From positions 18,123-82,122 of the forward strand of contig JBGTCD010000104.1 of assembly GCA_041749015.1 (NCBI GenBank): a stretch of 64,000 bases of DNA, in the 5' to 3' direction. Positions 18,080 to 25,657 of this stretch are shown piece by piece. The DNA is from JBGTCD01 sp041749015. GTDB lineage: Bacteria; Bacteroidota; Bacteroidia; Cytophagales; Cyclobacteriaceae. Both the position numbers and the translations under genes were made by a program. The notes beneath the pieces were generated by a model. That model was given only the letters and a program-made list of their open reading frames with translations, did not search any database and was not told where the DNA came from. How positions within the stretch are numbered: the first letter of the stretch is position 1; every line of letters begins with the position of its first letter.

Positions 18080-18232
18080 ATGAGAAAATTTAAAAAAGGG
18101 ATTTTTAAAATACTGGCTAAAATCAACAAAGTCATACTCCCCAGGTACAGCAACCGCGATCTAAACCAACTCAGCAAATGGGATAAGGCCTTGATAGGGC
18201 TCCGATACTGGGTCACCAAAAATTCCTTATAA
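18080..18232 (+). CDS. short conserved-looking 50-residue basic protein
   Basis: ATG at 18080 to TAA at 18230-18232, 50 codons. The product is basic and starts MRKFKKGIFKILAKINKV. It continues with ILPRYSNRDLNQLSKWDKA and ends IGLRYWVTKNSL. I recall this layout (basic amphipathic N-terminus, invariant-looking W/K-T-K-N end) from short Bacteroidota proteins, which are sometimes mislabelled as SsrA-binding. That is from memory and not checked. Its size and the repeat directly after the stop make it easy to miss. Confidence 0.55.
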   Translation: MRKFKKGIFKILAKINKVILPRYSNRDLNQLSKWDKALIGLRYWVTKNSL

Positions 18233-18241
18233 AATCAGAAT

Positions 18242-18330
18242 CCCTCAGTGGCTCGGCTGTGCCGAGTGACTTATATGCAGTGAGCCTCTGGCTCATATTG
18301 CCCCGCCTTGGTTCGTGTCCCCACGAACCA
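18242..18330 (+). repeat. composite hairpin repeat, copy 1
   Basis: Three perfect hairpins in tandem. 18252-18266 is CTCGGC-TGT-GCCGAG. 18281-18295 is TGAGCC-TCT-GGCTCA. 18308-18331 is TTGGTTCGTG-TCCC-CACGAACCAA. Copy 2 lies about 350 bp downstream, at 18595-18684. It begins immediately after the 50-residue ORF and may act as its transcription stop. Confidence 0.85.
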
Positions 18331-18348
18331 ACCCCCAACTCCCCAACT

Positions 18349-18371
18349 AGTCGTAGCGTCACGCTACGACT
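18349..18371 (+). repeat. perfect 10-bp hairpin between the composite repeats
   Basis: AGTCGTAGCG (18349-18358), loop TCA, CGCTACGACT (18362-18371). It has the same architecture as the neighbouring hairpins (long perfect stem, 3-nt loop) but a different sequence. No T run follows. Confidence 0.8.
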
Positions 18372-18450
18372 CTAATTAAAACTGAATATTTCAAATTGTG
18401 GCACCTCAATCGGGTTGTTGAACTCATGCCCTCGTGTGCTTAAAACATTT

Positions 18451-18470
18451 GGTTCGTGCGGACACGAACT
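18451..18470 (+). repeat. third copy of the GGTTCGTG/CACGAACC hairpin
   Basis: GGTTCGTG (18451-18458), loop CGGA, CACGAACT (18463-18470). The last pair is a G-T wobble. It is followed by AGGGC, as in copy 2. The loop differs from both other copies. Confidence 0.8.
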
Positions 18471-18594
18471 AGGGCAGAGTATTTTTTTTCAATTTTCCTT
18501 TTTGTCAGCGTCTAGGCTAAATACCCAAAACCTTCCTTTAAAAGCATTGTATGGATTTATTTACTGGCTTGGCTCATGACATTGCTTTTTATTT

Positions 18595-18684
18595 CCCTCA
18601 GTCGCTCGGCTGTGCCGAGTGACTTAATATGCTGTGAGCCTCCGGCTCATATTGCCCCGCCTTGGTTCGTGAAGACACGAACCA
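18595..18684 (+). repeat. composite hairpin repeat, copy 2
   Basis: Same order of elements as copy 1. The first stem is CTCGGC-TGT-GCCGAG, extended by GTCG/TGAC pairing. The second, 18635-18649, is TGAGCC-TCC-GGCTCA. The third, 18662-18684, is TGGTTCGTG-AAGA-CACGAACCA. Differences from copy 1 fall mainly in loops. Confidence 0.85.
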
Positions 18685-18711
18685 GGGCTGAGGAGAAATT
18701 TATTTTTACTT

Positions 18712-18727
18712 TTGTGTAAAATTGCAC
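18712..18727 (+). promoter_or_regulatory. palindromic operator, upstream copy
   Basis: TTGTGTAAAATTGCAC is an imperfect palindrome of the form TGTGYAAWWTTRCACA. The reverse-complement copy lies at 18789-18804, and the two flank the promoter at 18747-18777. This is a typical arrangement for a dimeric repressor binding twice; the regulator is not in the window. Confidence 0.65.
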
Positions 18728-18746
18728 AAATAATTTTTACAAATAA

Positions 18747-18777
18747 TTTGTATATATGATTTTATGATATATATTTG
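18747..18777 (+). promoter_or_regulatory. Bacteroidota-type promoter for the two small genes
   Basis: TTTG at 18747-18750, a 19-nt spacer, then TATATTTG at 18770-18777. This agrees fully with the Bacteroidota housekeeping sigma consensus (TTTG/TTG at about -33, TAnnTTTG at -7). The transcription start would fall near 18784, inside the flanking operator pair. Confidence 0.75.
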
Positions 18778-18788
18778 CATAGTAAACA

Positions 18789-18804
18789 GTGCAAAATTAC
18801 ACAA
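18789..18804 (+). promoter_or_regulatory. palindromic operator, downstream copy
   Basis: GTGCAAAATTACACAA is the reverse complement of the 18712 site except for the two central bases. It overlaps the expected transcript start and ends just before the ATG at 18807. Confidence 0.65.
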
Positions 18805-18806
18805 CT

Positions 18807-19055
18807 ATGAGTGAATTCGAGAAAAAACAACTGGAAAAGGAATTTGAGAAGTTTACCAGGATAAACTTCGAAAAACCGAAAAAATGCAGGGATTTGAGTC
18901 AAACTCGTTTTTATGTGCAGGAATTATGCAGAAAAATCGAGGAGTTCAAGTGGCGCTTTAATTATGTGCCGGGTACAGCTTATACCCTATTGGCACAGTA
19001 TAATAGCCTGCAGGACAAAATGATTTTTCAGGATTTTAAGAACACCTACCTGTAA
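18807..19055 (+). CDS. small conserved-looking protein, function unknown
   Basis: An 82-residue protein. I chose the ATG at 18807 over a GTG at 18789, because the GTG lies inside the operator. The product starts MSEFEKKQLEKEFEKF and contains RCR/KCR-DL followed by RFYVQELCRKIEEFKWRFNY. It is strongly helical and charged, with a YVPGTAYTLLAQYN segment and a short acidic C-terminus. I have seen very similar small proteins in Cytophagales next to damage-inducible polymerase genes; that association is from memory. The next gene follows after 18 nt. Confidence 0.65.
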   Translation: MSEFEKKQLEKEFEKFTRINFEKPKKCRDLSQTRFYVQELCRKIEEFKWRFNYVPGTAYTLLAQYNSLQDKMIFQDFKNTYL

Positions 19056-19073
19056 AATCCCTCTTTTAAGGCC

Positions 19074-19301
19074 ATGAGGTATGTCCCCTCCCCCATTGAT
19101 TTCAAATATGCCCGTGCGTATGCAGCTACTGCCAATACCTCCGGGCGTATGCAATATTACCGATATGAAAAAGGAGGTGACAGGGAACGCATCAGTCGTA
19201 CCGAATTTATAGAAGCTTATAATACGCTGAATATTTTGGCTATTAAGCCTATCAAGGCCGGACGAAAGGACCCCTACTTCCAACTGGAATTTTATATATA
19301 A
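19074..19301 (+). CDS. small protein, second gene of the operator-controlled pair, function unknown
   Basis: A 75-residue protein, ATG at 19074. It is rich in aromatic and basic residues (RMQYYRYEKGGDRERISRTEF), with alternating Ala/Tyr at the start (YARAYAATANTSG) and a beta-like end (KDPYFQLEFYI). There is no signal peptide or TM segment. It is co-directional with 18807-19055 and ends at a strong terminator, so the two form a closed two-gene transcript. No family is recognised. Confidence 0.6.
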   Translation: MRYVPSPIDFKYARAYAATANTSGRMQYYRYEKGGDRERISRTEFIEAYNTLNILAIKPIKAGRKDPYFQLEFYI

Positions 19302-19305
19302 TATC

Positions 19306-19331
19306 AAACCATCCTTCGGGATGGTTTTTTT
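19306..19331 (+). terminator. terminator of the small-gene pair
   Basis: AAACCATCC (19306-19314), UUCG-type tetraloop TTCG, GGATGGTTT (19319-19327), then T to 19331. The T run overlaps the stop codon (19330-19332) of the convergent MazG-like gene. Confidence 0.88.
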
Positions 19332-19800
19332 ATGCCTTCAGGATTGTATTAAGGTCGGCCGGTGAGTAATTGACTGATTTTAAAGTCTTACGATCTGACT
19401 TACGGTATACCAGCCACTTCCCTTCCTTTTCTTCTACCAGACAAGCTTCACCTCTTTCCTTTTCATAATATACCACCGTGGCTTTGGCTTCTTCAGGCGT
19501 ATCGCAGGCTTTGCTCATATTGGATCGCTGCACCTCGTCAAACAATTCTTTAAACCGATTACCCAGACCAAACTCAAGGATGGCCCCGCTGAGTACATAT
19601 TGAATATCACAGAGGGCATCAGCCACCTCTACAATATCATGATCTGCAACGGCAGCTTCCAGCTCTTTTAATTCCTCTTGCAACAAGGATATTCTGAGGC
19701 GACACCGGTCGGCAGAAGGAATGCCCGGCTCGGGTTTTATAGGATGTTGAAATGTCTTGTGAAATTCGGCTACTGCGTTGAGGGTATCTGGTTGTTTCAT
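19330..19800 (-). CDS. MazG-like / PRA-PH-type nucleoside triphosphate pyrophosphohydrolase
   Basis: A 156-residue protein of the all-alpha NTP pyrophosphatase superfamily. The metal-binding residues follow the family pattern: EELKELE in the first helix, then EVADALCDIQYVL (ExxD) in the second. The C-terminal 50 residues form an extra beta extension (GKWLVYRKSDRKTLKSV). The enzyme should hydrolyse a nucleotide triphosphate to the monophosphate and PPi, for nucleotide-pool cleaning. It is divergent from tyrS, with about 140 bp between, and convergent with the small-gene pair. Confidence 0.82.
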   Translation of the reverse strand: MKQPDTLNAVAEFHKTFQHPIKPEPGIPSADRCRLRISLLQEELKELEAAVADHDIVEVADALCDIQYVLSGAILEFGLGNRFKELFDEVQRSNMSKACDTPEEAKATVVYYEKERGEACLVEEKEGKWLVYRKSDRKTLKSVNYSPADLNTILKA

Positions 19801-19911
19801 TTTTAAAAATGGTCTAAAATTAATTGGTGCTCAATTTGCCAAAAATTGGTGACCCTAAAAAATCTATCGAAGAGATTCGGTAAATAATCCGGTATCTTTA
19901 TTTGCTTTTTC

Positions 19912-19919
19912 TAATTTTG
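19912..19919 (+). promoter_or_regulatory. possible -7 box for tyrS
   Basis: TAATTTTG fits TAnnTTTG and lies 22 nt upstream of the ATG, but no good TTG/TTTG element sits at the right distance upstream. Tentative. Confidence 0.4.
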
Positions 19920-19941
19920 TGGCCACCCTTAAAAAATCACC

Positions 19942-21228
19942 ATGAAGAAAGACTTCATAAAGGAGCTCCAATGGCGGGGCATGATTCATGATATGATGCC
20001 AGGCATTGGGGCCGAACTATCCAAATCGGTCTCCTCTGCTTATATTGGTTTTGACCCTACGGCAGACTCCTTGCATATTGGCCATTTGGTTCAGATCATG
20101 ACCCTGGTGCACTTTCAACAATCCGGCCATAAGCCCATCGCTCTGGTAGGTGGCGCCACAGGCATGGTGGGCGATCCTTCGGGTAAGTCAGAAGAGCGTA
20201 ATCTTCTGTCAGAACCAGAGCTGAGGGCCAACCAGGAAAAGATTGCTGCCCAGCTCAGTAAATTTCTGGACTTTAACGCGAAGGATAATCCTGCAATTAT
20301 AGTCAACAACTACGACTGGATGAAAGACTACTCTTTTTTGGAATTTATCCGCGATATTGGCAAACACATCACGATCAACTATATGCTTGCGAAGGACTCT
20401 GTGAGTAAGCGCCTTGAATCCGGCATGTCTTTTACTGAATTCAGCTATCAGATGGTACAGGGTTTTGACTTCTTGTGGTTGTACCAAAACAAGGATTGCA
20501 AAATTCAGTTAGGTGGTTCGGACCAGTGGGGCAATATCGTCACGGGCACTGAATTGATCAGGCGAAAGGTCCGCGGCACTGCGTTTGCCCTCACCACTCC
20601 ATTAATTACTAAAGCTGACGGCACCAAGTTTGGTAAAACGACTGGCGGTAATGTATGGCTGGATCCGGAAAAAACCTCTCCATATCAGTTTTACCAATAC
20701 TGGCTCAACACCGCCGATCAAGATGCCGGCAAATACATCCGTATTTTCACCTTGATGAAAGAAGAAGAAATCAAAGAACTGGAAGCACGGCATTCTGATG
20801 CACCTCATGAGCGGCTCTTGCAGAAAACGCTTGCGGAAGACATCACCATCCGGGTTCATTCCCGGGAGGCTCTGGACACGGCCCTTAAAGCTTCCAAAAT
20901 TCTTTTTGGAAATGCTACCACAGAAGAACTGGAATCATTAGATGAAAAAACCTTGCTCTCTGTATTTGAAGGAGTCCCCCAGGTGAAGATTTCTGACACC
21001 AGTCTAAAGGCCACAGGTCAGGTTACTGATTTGCTCAGTGAAATGACCGGGGGCATAATTTTCAAATCCAAGGGAGAAGCCCGGAAAATGATCCAGGGTG
21101 GTGGGGTGAGCATCAATAAGGAAAAGGTTTCTGATCCTCAGGCCTTAGTCAATTACCGGCTGCTCCAGGGCAAGTATCTCCTGGCACAAAAAGGAAAAAA
21201 AAACTACTTTTTAATAGAAGTGACCTAA
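19942..21228 (+). CDS. tyrS: tyrosyl-tRNA synthetase
   Basis: A 428-residue protein, full length for bacterial TyrRS. It is a class I synthetase with H45-IG-H48 and the KMSKS equivalent KFGKT at 229-233. Tyrosine-binding features include YIGFDPTADSLHIGH and the GGSDQWGN loop (191-198). A C-terminal S4 RNA-binding domain begins near residue 360 (KSKGEARKMIQGGGVSINK). It charges tRNA-Tyr with tyrosine in the cytoplasm. It is monocistronic and convergent with the carbonic-anhydrase-like gene. Confidence 0.97.
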   Translation: MKKDFIKELQWRGMIHDMMPGIGAELSKSVSSAYIGFDPTADSLHIGHLVQIMTLVHFQQSGHKPIALVGGATGMVGDPSGKSEERNLLSEPELRANQEKIAAQLSKFLDFNAKDNPAIIVNNYDWMKDYSFLEFIRDIGKHITINYMLAKDSVSKRLESGMSFTEFSYQMVQGFDFLWLYQNKDCKIQLGGSDQWGNIVTGTELIRRKVRGTAFALTTPLITKADGTKFGKTTGGNVWLDPEKTSPYQFYQYWLNTADQDAGKYIRIFTLMKEEEIKELEARHSDAPHERLLQKTLAEDITIRVHSREALDTALKASKILFGNATTEELESLDEKTLLSVFEGVPQVKISDTSLKATGQVTDLLSEMTGGIIFKSKGEARKMIQGGGVSINKEKVSDPQALVNYRLLQGKYLLAQKGKKNYFLIEVT

Positions 21229-21263
21229 TTCAGATTTTGGCCATAGGAGGCTACTAGGTAAGT

Positions 21264-21782
21264 TCACTCATTTTCCAGATACCACTGCGCGTACATGGGA
21301 TAGTTTTTCGCAGTCCGCTCGATCACTGCCTTCATTTCAGGACCTGTTGCCTTAACCACCTTTGCAGGCACTCCAGCCACAACAGACCTAGGTGGTATTT
21401 TGGTGCCAGGTAGTACTATGGCCCCTGCGCCTATCACCGAACCAGTACCAATTACTGCATCGTCCATGACGATGGCACCCATACCGATCAACACTTCATC
21501 CTCAATGGTACAGCCATGCACCACTGCATTATGCGCTATGGACACCTTATTGCCGATATTGGTGGGTGCCCGCTCGTAGGTACCGTGTATGATGGCCCCA
21601 TCCTGTATATTAGTGTAATTCCCAATTTTAATATAATGTACATCGCCCCGTACCACCGCATTGAACCAAACGGTACAATAGTCCCCCATTTGCACATCAC
21701 CGATAATGGTAGAATTTTCAGCTATAAAACATCCTGCTCCCCATTCAGGAGTCTTACCTCTTACAGTTTTAATCAGTCCCAT
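21264..21782 (-). CDS. gamma carbonic anhydrase-like hexapeptide-repeat protein
   Basis: A 172-residue left-handed beta-helix protein. It has repeated hexapeptides (STIIGDVQMGDYCTVWFNAV, IGNYTNIQDGAIIHG, NKVSIAHNAVVHGC, VLIGMGAIVMDDAVIG). The three metal-binding His positions of the family can be seen in GAIIHG, SIAHNAVVHG and nearby. It belongs to the YrdA/PaaY type. Whether it is a true carbonic anhydrase cannot be told from sequence. It is divergent from the YceI gene. Confidence 0.88.
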   Translation of the reverse strand: MGLIKTVRGKTPEWGAGCFIAENSTIIGDVQMGDYCTVWFNAVVRGDVHYIKIGNYTNIQDGAIIHGTYERAPTNIGNKVSIAHNAVVHGCTIEDEVLIGMGAIVMDDAVIGTGSVIGAGAIVLPGTKIPPRSVVAGVPAKVVKATGPEMKAVIERTAKNYPMYAQWYLENE

Positions 21783-21884
21783 AAATTATTTATCTGTTTA
21801 AACACTTATTTGAACTTATTTTCATGTCCATTGTTCTTAATTTATTGCAAACTTAAACATTAACCTTTTTAAAAAATTGAAGCT

Positions 21885-22595
21885 ATGAAAAAACTAAGAT
21901 TGATCGGATCATTACTATTGGCAGGACTACTTGTAGGCGCCTGCACCAGTAATCCAAAAAGTGATGAGGCCGAAGTAACTGAGGAACAGGAAGTTTATGA
22001 ATTTGAAGGGGCTACAGACCTCAATCTCAACCTGGACAATAGCCAGGTAACCTGGGTAGGAACCAAACCTACAGGCCGCCACAATGGAAGCTTTGGCATT
22101 ACCTCTGGTAATATTAAAGTGACTGATGACCAAATCGTGGGTGGCAAGATCGTTATTGATCTTACTGACATCGACGTTTACGACCTTAAAGAAGACATGG
22201 AGTCTCATGGTAAATTAGTTAACCATTTGAAATCTGCTGATTTTTTTGATGTTGAAAACAATCCTACTGCCATATTTGAAATAACTAAGGTGGAAGATTT
22301 TGTAAAAGATGCTACGAAAACAGAAGAAAAAAGTGAATTCAAGCTGGAAAATCCTACTCATAGGATTTCAGGTAATCTCACGATGAGAGGAAATACTCTA
22401 GGTATATCCTTCCCTGCCAAAGTAAGCATGAAGGATGGTAAAATTAAGGCTGAGGCTAAATTCAACATCGACAGGACCAAATGGGGCGTTTCTTTCAGAG
22501 ATGAAGCCGATGCAGTAGCTAAAGGTAAAGATGAATTTATTTATAATACTGTGAATGTTGGGCTGGATGTAGAAGCTGCTCAAGCTTCTATGTAA
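21885..22595 (+). CDS. YceI-family lipoprotein
   Basis: A 236-residue protein. Lipoprotein signal MKKLRLIGSLLLAGLLVGAC (Cys20), an acidic linker rich in Glu, then a YceI lipocalin-like barrel from about residue 45. Visible are NSQVTWVGTKPTGRHNGSFG, GKIVIDLTDIDVYD, HLKSADFFDVENNPTAIFEI, GNLTMRG and FNIDRTKWGVSF. YceI proteins bind isoprenoid-like lipids in the periplasm; the ligand here is unknown. It ends 22 nt before a strong bidirectional terminator. Confidence 0.92.
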   Translation: MKKLRLIGSLLLAGLLVGACTSNPKSDEAEVTEEQEVYEFEGATDLNLNLDNSQVTWVGTKPTGRHNGSFGITSGNIKVTDDQIVGGKIVIDLTDIDVYDLKEDMESHGKLVNHLKSADFFDVENNPTAIFEITKVEDFVKDATKTEEKSEFKLENPTHRISGNLTMRGNTLGISFPAKVSMKDGKIKAEAKFNIDRTKWGVSFRDEADAVAKGKDEFIYNTVNVGLDVEAAQASM

Positions 22596-22617
22596 TAGTT
22601 TAGGGTTTGTTGATTGA

Positions 22618-22650
22618 AGAAAAAAGAGCCTCATTCGGGCTCTTTTTTCT
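22618..22650 (+). terminator. perfect 13-bp bidirectional terminator between yceI-like and pabB
   Basis: AGAAAAAAGAGCC (22618-22630) pairs perfectly with GGCTCTTTTTTCT (22638-22650) over a 7-nt loop TCATTCG. The U-tract is built into the stem. It sits 12 bp before the pabB ATG, so pabB must be transcribed from within or just after it. Confidence 0.85.
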
Positions 22651-22661
22651 ATTTTGCAGCA

Positions 22662-23906
22662 ATGAAAAAAATCTCTGAGTATCTCAGGTGGGCTGATGAC
22701 CAGCCGTATTTTGCCTTCTTCAATGGAAATGAAATGGATAATCCTATGGGGTGCTTTCCTACCATTCTTTTCGCTGGGGGCATGCATAGTATTGTATCCC
22801 CTGCTGAAAATTTCTTTAATCATCTGGATGCCTTAACCAAACGTAATCCTCAGTGGCTGGCAGGGTATTTAGGCTATGACCTTAAAAATCAACTGGAGGA
22901 TTTAGAATCAAATAATCAGGACCTCCACGATAGCCCTGAGGCTTTTTTCTTTCAGCCTGAATCGGTATTACAATGGAGTGAAGAAGGGGTCACTACCTTA
23001 GTAGGCCCATCACCAGATATTTCTTCCCAAACCATCAAGGATAGTGCGCCTATTGTTTCAGGAACACTTAAACTGATGCCATCTTTGTCCAAAAAAGCCT
23101 ATATCGAAAAAATCATAGCTTTAAAAGATCACATCCTGCATGGTGATATTTATGAAGTTAATTTTTGTATGGCCTTCAGTATTGAAAATATCGTCATAGA
23201 CCCGGTCGCCATTTACCTGGCCTTGAATAAAAGGTCACCAGCACCATTTTCTTCTTTGATCAAAGCCCAGGGGCAGTACGTCATCTCTTCATCACCAGAG
23301 CGCTTTCTAAAAAAATCAGGACGCACCCTCATTTCACAACCCATAAAAGGTACAATGAGGCGTGGCAAAACAACTAAAGAAGATCAGGCCTTAGCCAATA
23401 AATTAAGAAACAGCGAAAAGGAACGTGCCGAGAACATGATGATTGTAGATTTGGTGCGCAATGACCTCTCCAGAGTATCAGATACGGGATCCGTGCGGGT
23501 AGATGAAATGTTTGGCATATATTCCTTTGCTACCGTTCATCAGATGATCTCAACAGTATCATCTACGCTTGGCTCAAATTATAGTGCTGTAGATGCCCTC
23601 AGATATGCCTTTCCTATGGGCAGCATGACTGGCGCTCCTAAAATCAAAGCCATGGGGCTAATAGATGCTTATGAAACCACAAAAAGAGGCATTTTTTCAG
23701 GTGCAGCTGGATTTATCAGTCCGGAGAATGATTTTGATTTTAGTGTGCTGATCCGCACCATGGTATACAGCCCGGATAAAAAATTACTGACCTTCCATGT
23801 GGGCAGTGCCATCACCTACGATTCCGAACCTGAATCAGAATATCAGGAATGCCTCTTAAAAGCAAAAGCACTATGCGAAGTTTTGGGTATTACCCCACTC
23901 ACATAG
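22662..23906 (+). CDS. pabB: aminodeoxychorismate synthase component I
   Basis: A 414-residue protein. The ATG at 22662 excludes the terminator. The chorismate-binding domain occupies residues about 145-410. The motif PIKGTMRRG carries the active-site Lys that marks PabB (TrpE has Ala there), and SSSPERFL, RNDLSRV, ATVHQM and GSMTGAPK are all present. It adds ammonia (from a PabA glutaminase, not in this window) to chorismate, for folate synthesis. Close to folC in function but not in position. It is convergent with the desaturase. Confidence 0.92.
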   Translation: MKKISEYLRWADDQPYFAFFNGNEMDNPMGCFPTILFAGGMHSIVSPAENFFNHLDALTKRNPQWLAGYLGYDLKNQLEDLESNNQDLHDSPEAFFFQPESVLQWSEEGVTTLVGPSPDISSQTIKDSAPIVSGTLKLMPSLSKKAYIEKIIALKDHILHGDIYEVNFCMAFSIENIVIDPVAIYLALNKRSPAPFSSLIKAQGQYVISSSPERFLKKSGRTLISQPIKGTMRRGKTTKEDQALANKLRNSEKERAENMMIVDLVRNDLSRVSDTGSVRVDEMFGIYSFATVHQMISTVSSTLGSNYSAVDALRYAFPMGSMTGAPKIKAMGLIDAYETTKRGIFSGAAGFISPENDFDFSVLIRTMVYSPDKKLLTFHVGSAITYDSEPESEYQECLLKAKALCEVLGITPLT

Positions 23907-23933
23907 TGCCTTGAATATATTCTTAAAAGTCGA

Positions 23934-24707
23934 TTAAGCGGCTTTTTGTTTGGCGCCCTCAAGCTTTATTTCCTGTTGTCGGGACATATTGATTACCCTC
24001 ATTTTAGCGAGTAATTTGATGACCTGATAAGTAGGATCGATTTCATGCCAGCGGATGCCACCAAAATTAGCTCTGCTACCATTTTTGTGATGATTGTTAT
24101 GGTAGCTCTCCCCCATCATCAGAAAGTCGACAGGCAGAAAATTCCTGGAAGTATCTCCAACCTCAAAATTTCTATAGCCGTATTTATGCGCAAACCAGTT
24201 AATGATAGCCCCATGAATAGGACTCATTAAAAAGTGAAGCGGTAATAGTAACCACAACCACCAAACTGGAGCAAATTGCCAGTATATCATGACGTAGATA
24301 GCACCCCAAAATAACCTCGATGGCCATGAACGGGCCATTTTATCAAACCATGTCCATTCTGGAACCCCACGGGTAAATCGGTCTTCGACCTGCATTTTTT
24401 TGCTTGCAATCGCTGTGTAAATTGTTTTTGTCTTCCACATCATCTTAAAAATGCTTTCATCATAAGTTGGAGAATGTGGATCATCCGGTGTGTCAGCATA
24501 GGCATGGTGCATCCTGTGCATAACCCCGTATCCAAACGGACTTAGATAATTGGAGCCCTGAAAAATCCAGGTCAGTACAAAAAAGATTCTTTCCGTGACC
24601 TTATTCATGGTAAAAGCGCCGTGGGCTGCATACCGATGTAAAAAGAAGGTCTGGAAAAATAAGGACAGGTACCAGTGTCCAATAAAAAATAAAATAATGA
24701 TTTCCAT
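23934..24707 (-). CDS. membrane fatty-acid/acyl-CoA desaturase
   Basis: A 257-residue integral membrane diiron enzyme. The three His boxes are clear: HRYAAH (HX4H, near 24), HRMHH (HXXHH, near 65) and HNNHH (near 206). Four TM helices are predicted. The family is the delta-9 type stearoyl desaturase (FA_desaturase), and it introduces a double bond to keep membranes fluid. It lies downstream of the ECF sigma gene on the same strand with 100 bp between, which contains two short hairpins. Co-regulation is possible but unproven. Confidence 0.93.
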   Translation of the reverse strand: MEIIILFFIGHWYLSLFFQTFFLHRYAAHGAFTMNKVTERIFFVLTWIFQGSNYLSPFGYGVMHRMHHAYADTPDDPHSPTYDESIFKMMWKTKTIYTAIASKKMQVEDRFTRGVPEWTWFDKMARSWPSRLFWGAIYVMIYWQFAPVWWLWLLLPLHFLMSPIHGAIINWFAHKYGYRNFEVGDTSRNFLPVDFLMMGESYHNNHHKNGSRANFGGIRWHEIDPTYQVIKLLAKMRVINMSRQQEIKLEGAKQKAA

Positions 24708-24733
24708 GGTAATAAATTAGTAATTTAAATCAC

Positions 24734-24762
24734 GCCGATAAAACCGGCTTCCTAAAAGGAAG
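24734..24762 (-). promoter_or_regulatory. two adjacent short hairpins in the desaturase leader
   Basis: GCCG/CGGC (24734-24748) and CTTCC-TAAAA-GGAAG (24748-24762) lie 27-55 nt upstream of the desaturase start. There is no T run, so they are not an obvious terminator; they could be a structured 5' leader. Low confidence. Confidence 0.3.
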
Positions 24763-24808
24763 ACAACTACATTCCAGTTTTGTGACAGATTTTAACGAAA
24801 ATATTTTT

Positions 24809-25387
24809 TTAATGAGCAAAATCGAGGAGAAGCTTGCCATTATTGAGGTTACAGGCATTTTTAAAATTAGAAACAAAATCATTCCAATGTGGGGTTTCTA
24901 AGCTGATGGTAGTAGCATCAGACAATTTCTTACGGGCTCTGCAAAGCATTTGCCTGCAGTTATCCTTCTTTTTTTCGAGAATTTCCTGAAGATCATCATA
25001 ATCAAAATTAAATACTTCCTTAAGTAAAAATACAGAGCGCTCCAAAGGTTCTAGCTTTTGCACTACAAATCTTAACGCCTTTTGAATTTCTTCATCAAAA
25101 TCCAATCCCGTAACTCCAGGTTCATCAGCGGTAGCTATACCCATCTCAATATCATCAATAGCCATATAATCCCTGCTCTTAGTCCATTTGATGTGATTAA
25201 GACAGTTGTTTTTAACAGCCTTAAATAAATATGCTTTGGTATTAATAATGCTTTCAGGTCCTATAGTAAGCCAGTTTAAAAAAGTATCTTGAACGATATC
25301 TTCTGCATCTGCTTGATTACGAACCATTTTTCTCGCAATGGTTACCAAGTTAGATTCATACTGTATAAATATGTCGGATGAATTCAA
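24809..25387 (-). CDS. ECF-type RNA polymerase sigma factor
   Basis: A 192-residue protein with sigma-70 regions 2 and 4. Region 2 reads YESNLVTIARKMVRNQADAED followed by IVQDTFLNW; region 4 reads LEPLERSVFLLKEVFNFDYD followed by an HTH ending RARKKL. Region 2 wording resembles the SigJ-like ECF group, but the SnoaL-like C-terminal domain of that group is missing: only about 20 residues follow the HTH. No anti-sigma gene is adjacent. A -7-like box lies upstream at 25410-25417. Confidence 0.9.
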   Translation of the reverse strand: MNSSDIFIQYESNLVTIARKMVRNQADAEDIVQDTFLNWLTIGPESIINTKAYLFKAVKNNCLNHIKWTKSRDYMAIDDIEMGIATADEPGVTGLDFDEEIQKALRFVVQKLEPLERSVFLLKEVFNFDYDDLQEILEKKKDNCRQMLCRARKKLSDATTISLETPHWNDFVSNFKNACNLNNGKLLLDFAH

Positions 25388-25409
25388 ATGTCTACTTTTT
25401 TAATAGCAC

Positions 25410-25417
25410 AAAGATAA
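25410..25417 (-). promoter_or_regulatory. -7 promoter box for the ECF sigma gene
   Basis: Read on the minus strand this is TATCTTTG, which fits TAnnTTTG, 23 nt before the start codon. No clear -33 TTG element is visible. Confidence 0.5.
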
Positions 25418-25657
25418 CCATTATGAAACGATATACTTATTAAACACCTATATTCTTAATTAGTTTTTAGAATCCTGTTTACTTTTAGATAATTAGTCGT
25501 TTGAAAACAGCCTTTATAGTTAATAGTTAATGCATGTGCAGAAGACAATAAAAATGCCTTCATAATCATGGATCAAAAGAATTGAAATTGGCCCGAATTA
25601 TTGGTCACTGTCGAAATTAAATATATATTAGAGTTTGAATCTAATCTACCACCCAAT

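Noticed and set aside
18242..18692. CRISPR array
   Set aside because: Only two long copies about 350 bp apart, with internal hairpins and no regular spacers; no cas genes.
18987..19307. Minus-strand open frame of 106 codons opposite the small-gene pair
   Set aside because: It is antisense to two well-supported small genes with promoter and terminator on the plus strand.
22614..22661. Upstream extension of pabB starting in the terminator
   Set aside because: The extra residues would be encoded by the terminator hairpin; the ATG at 22662 fits the family N-terminus.
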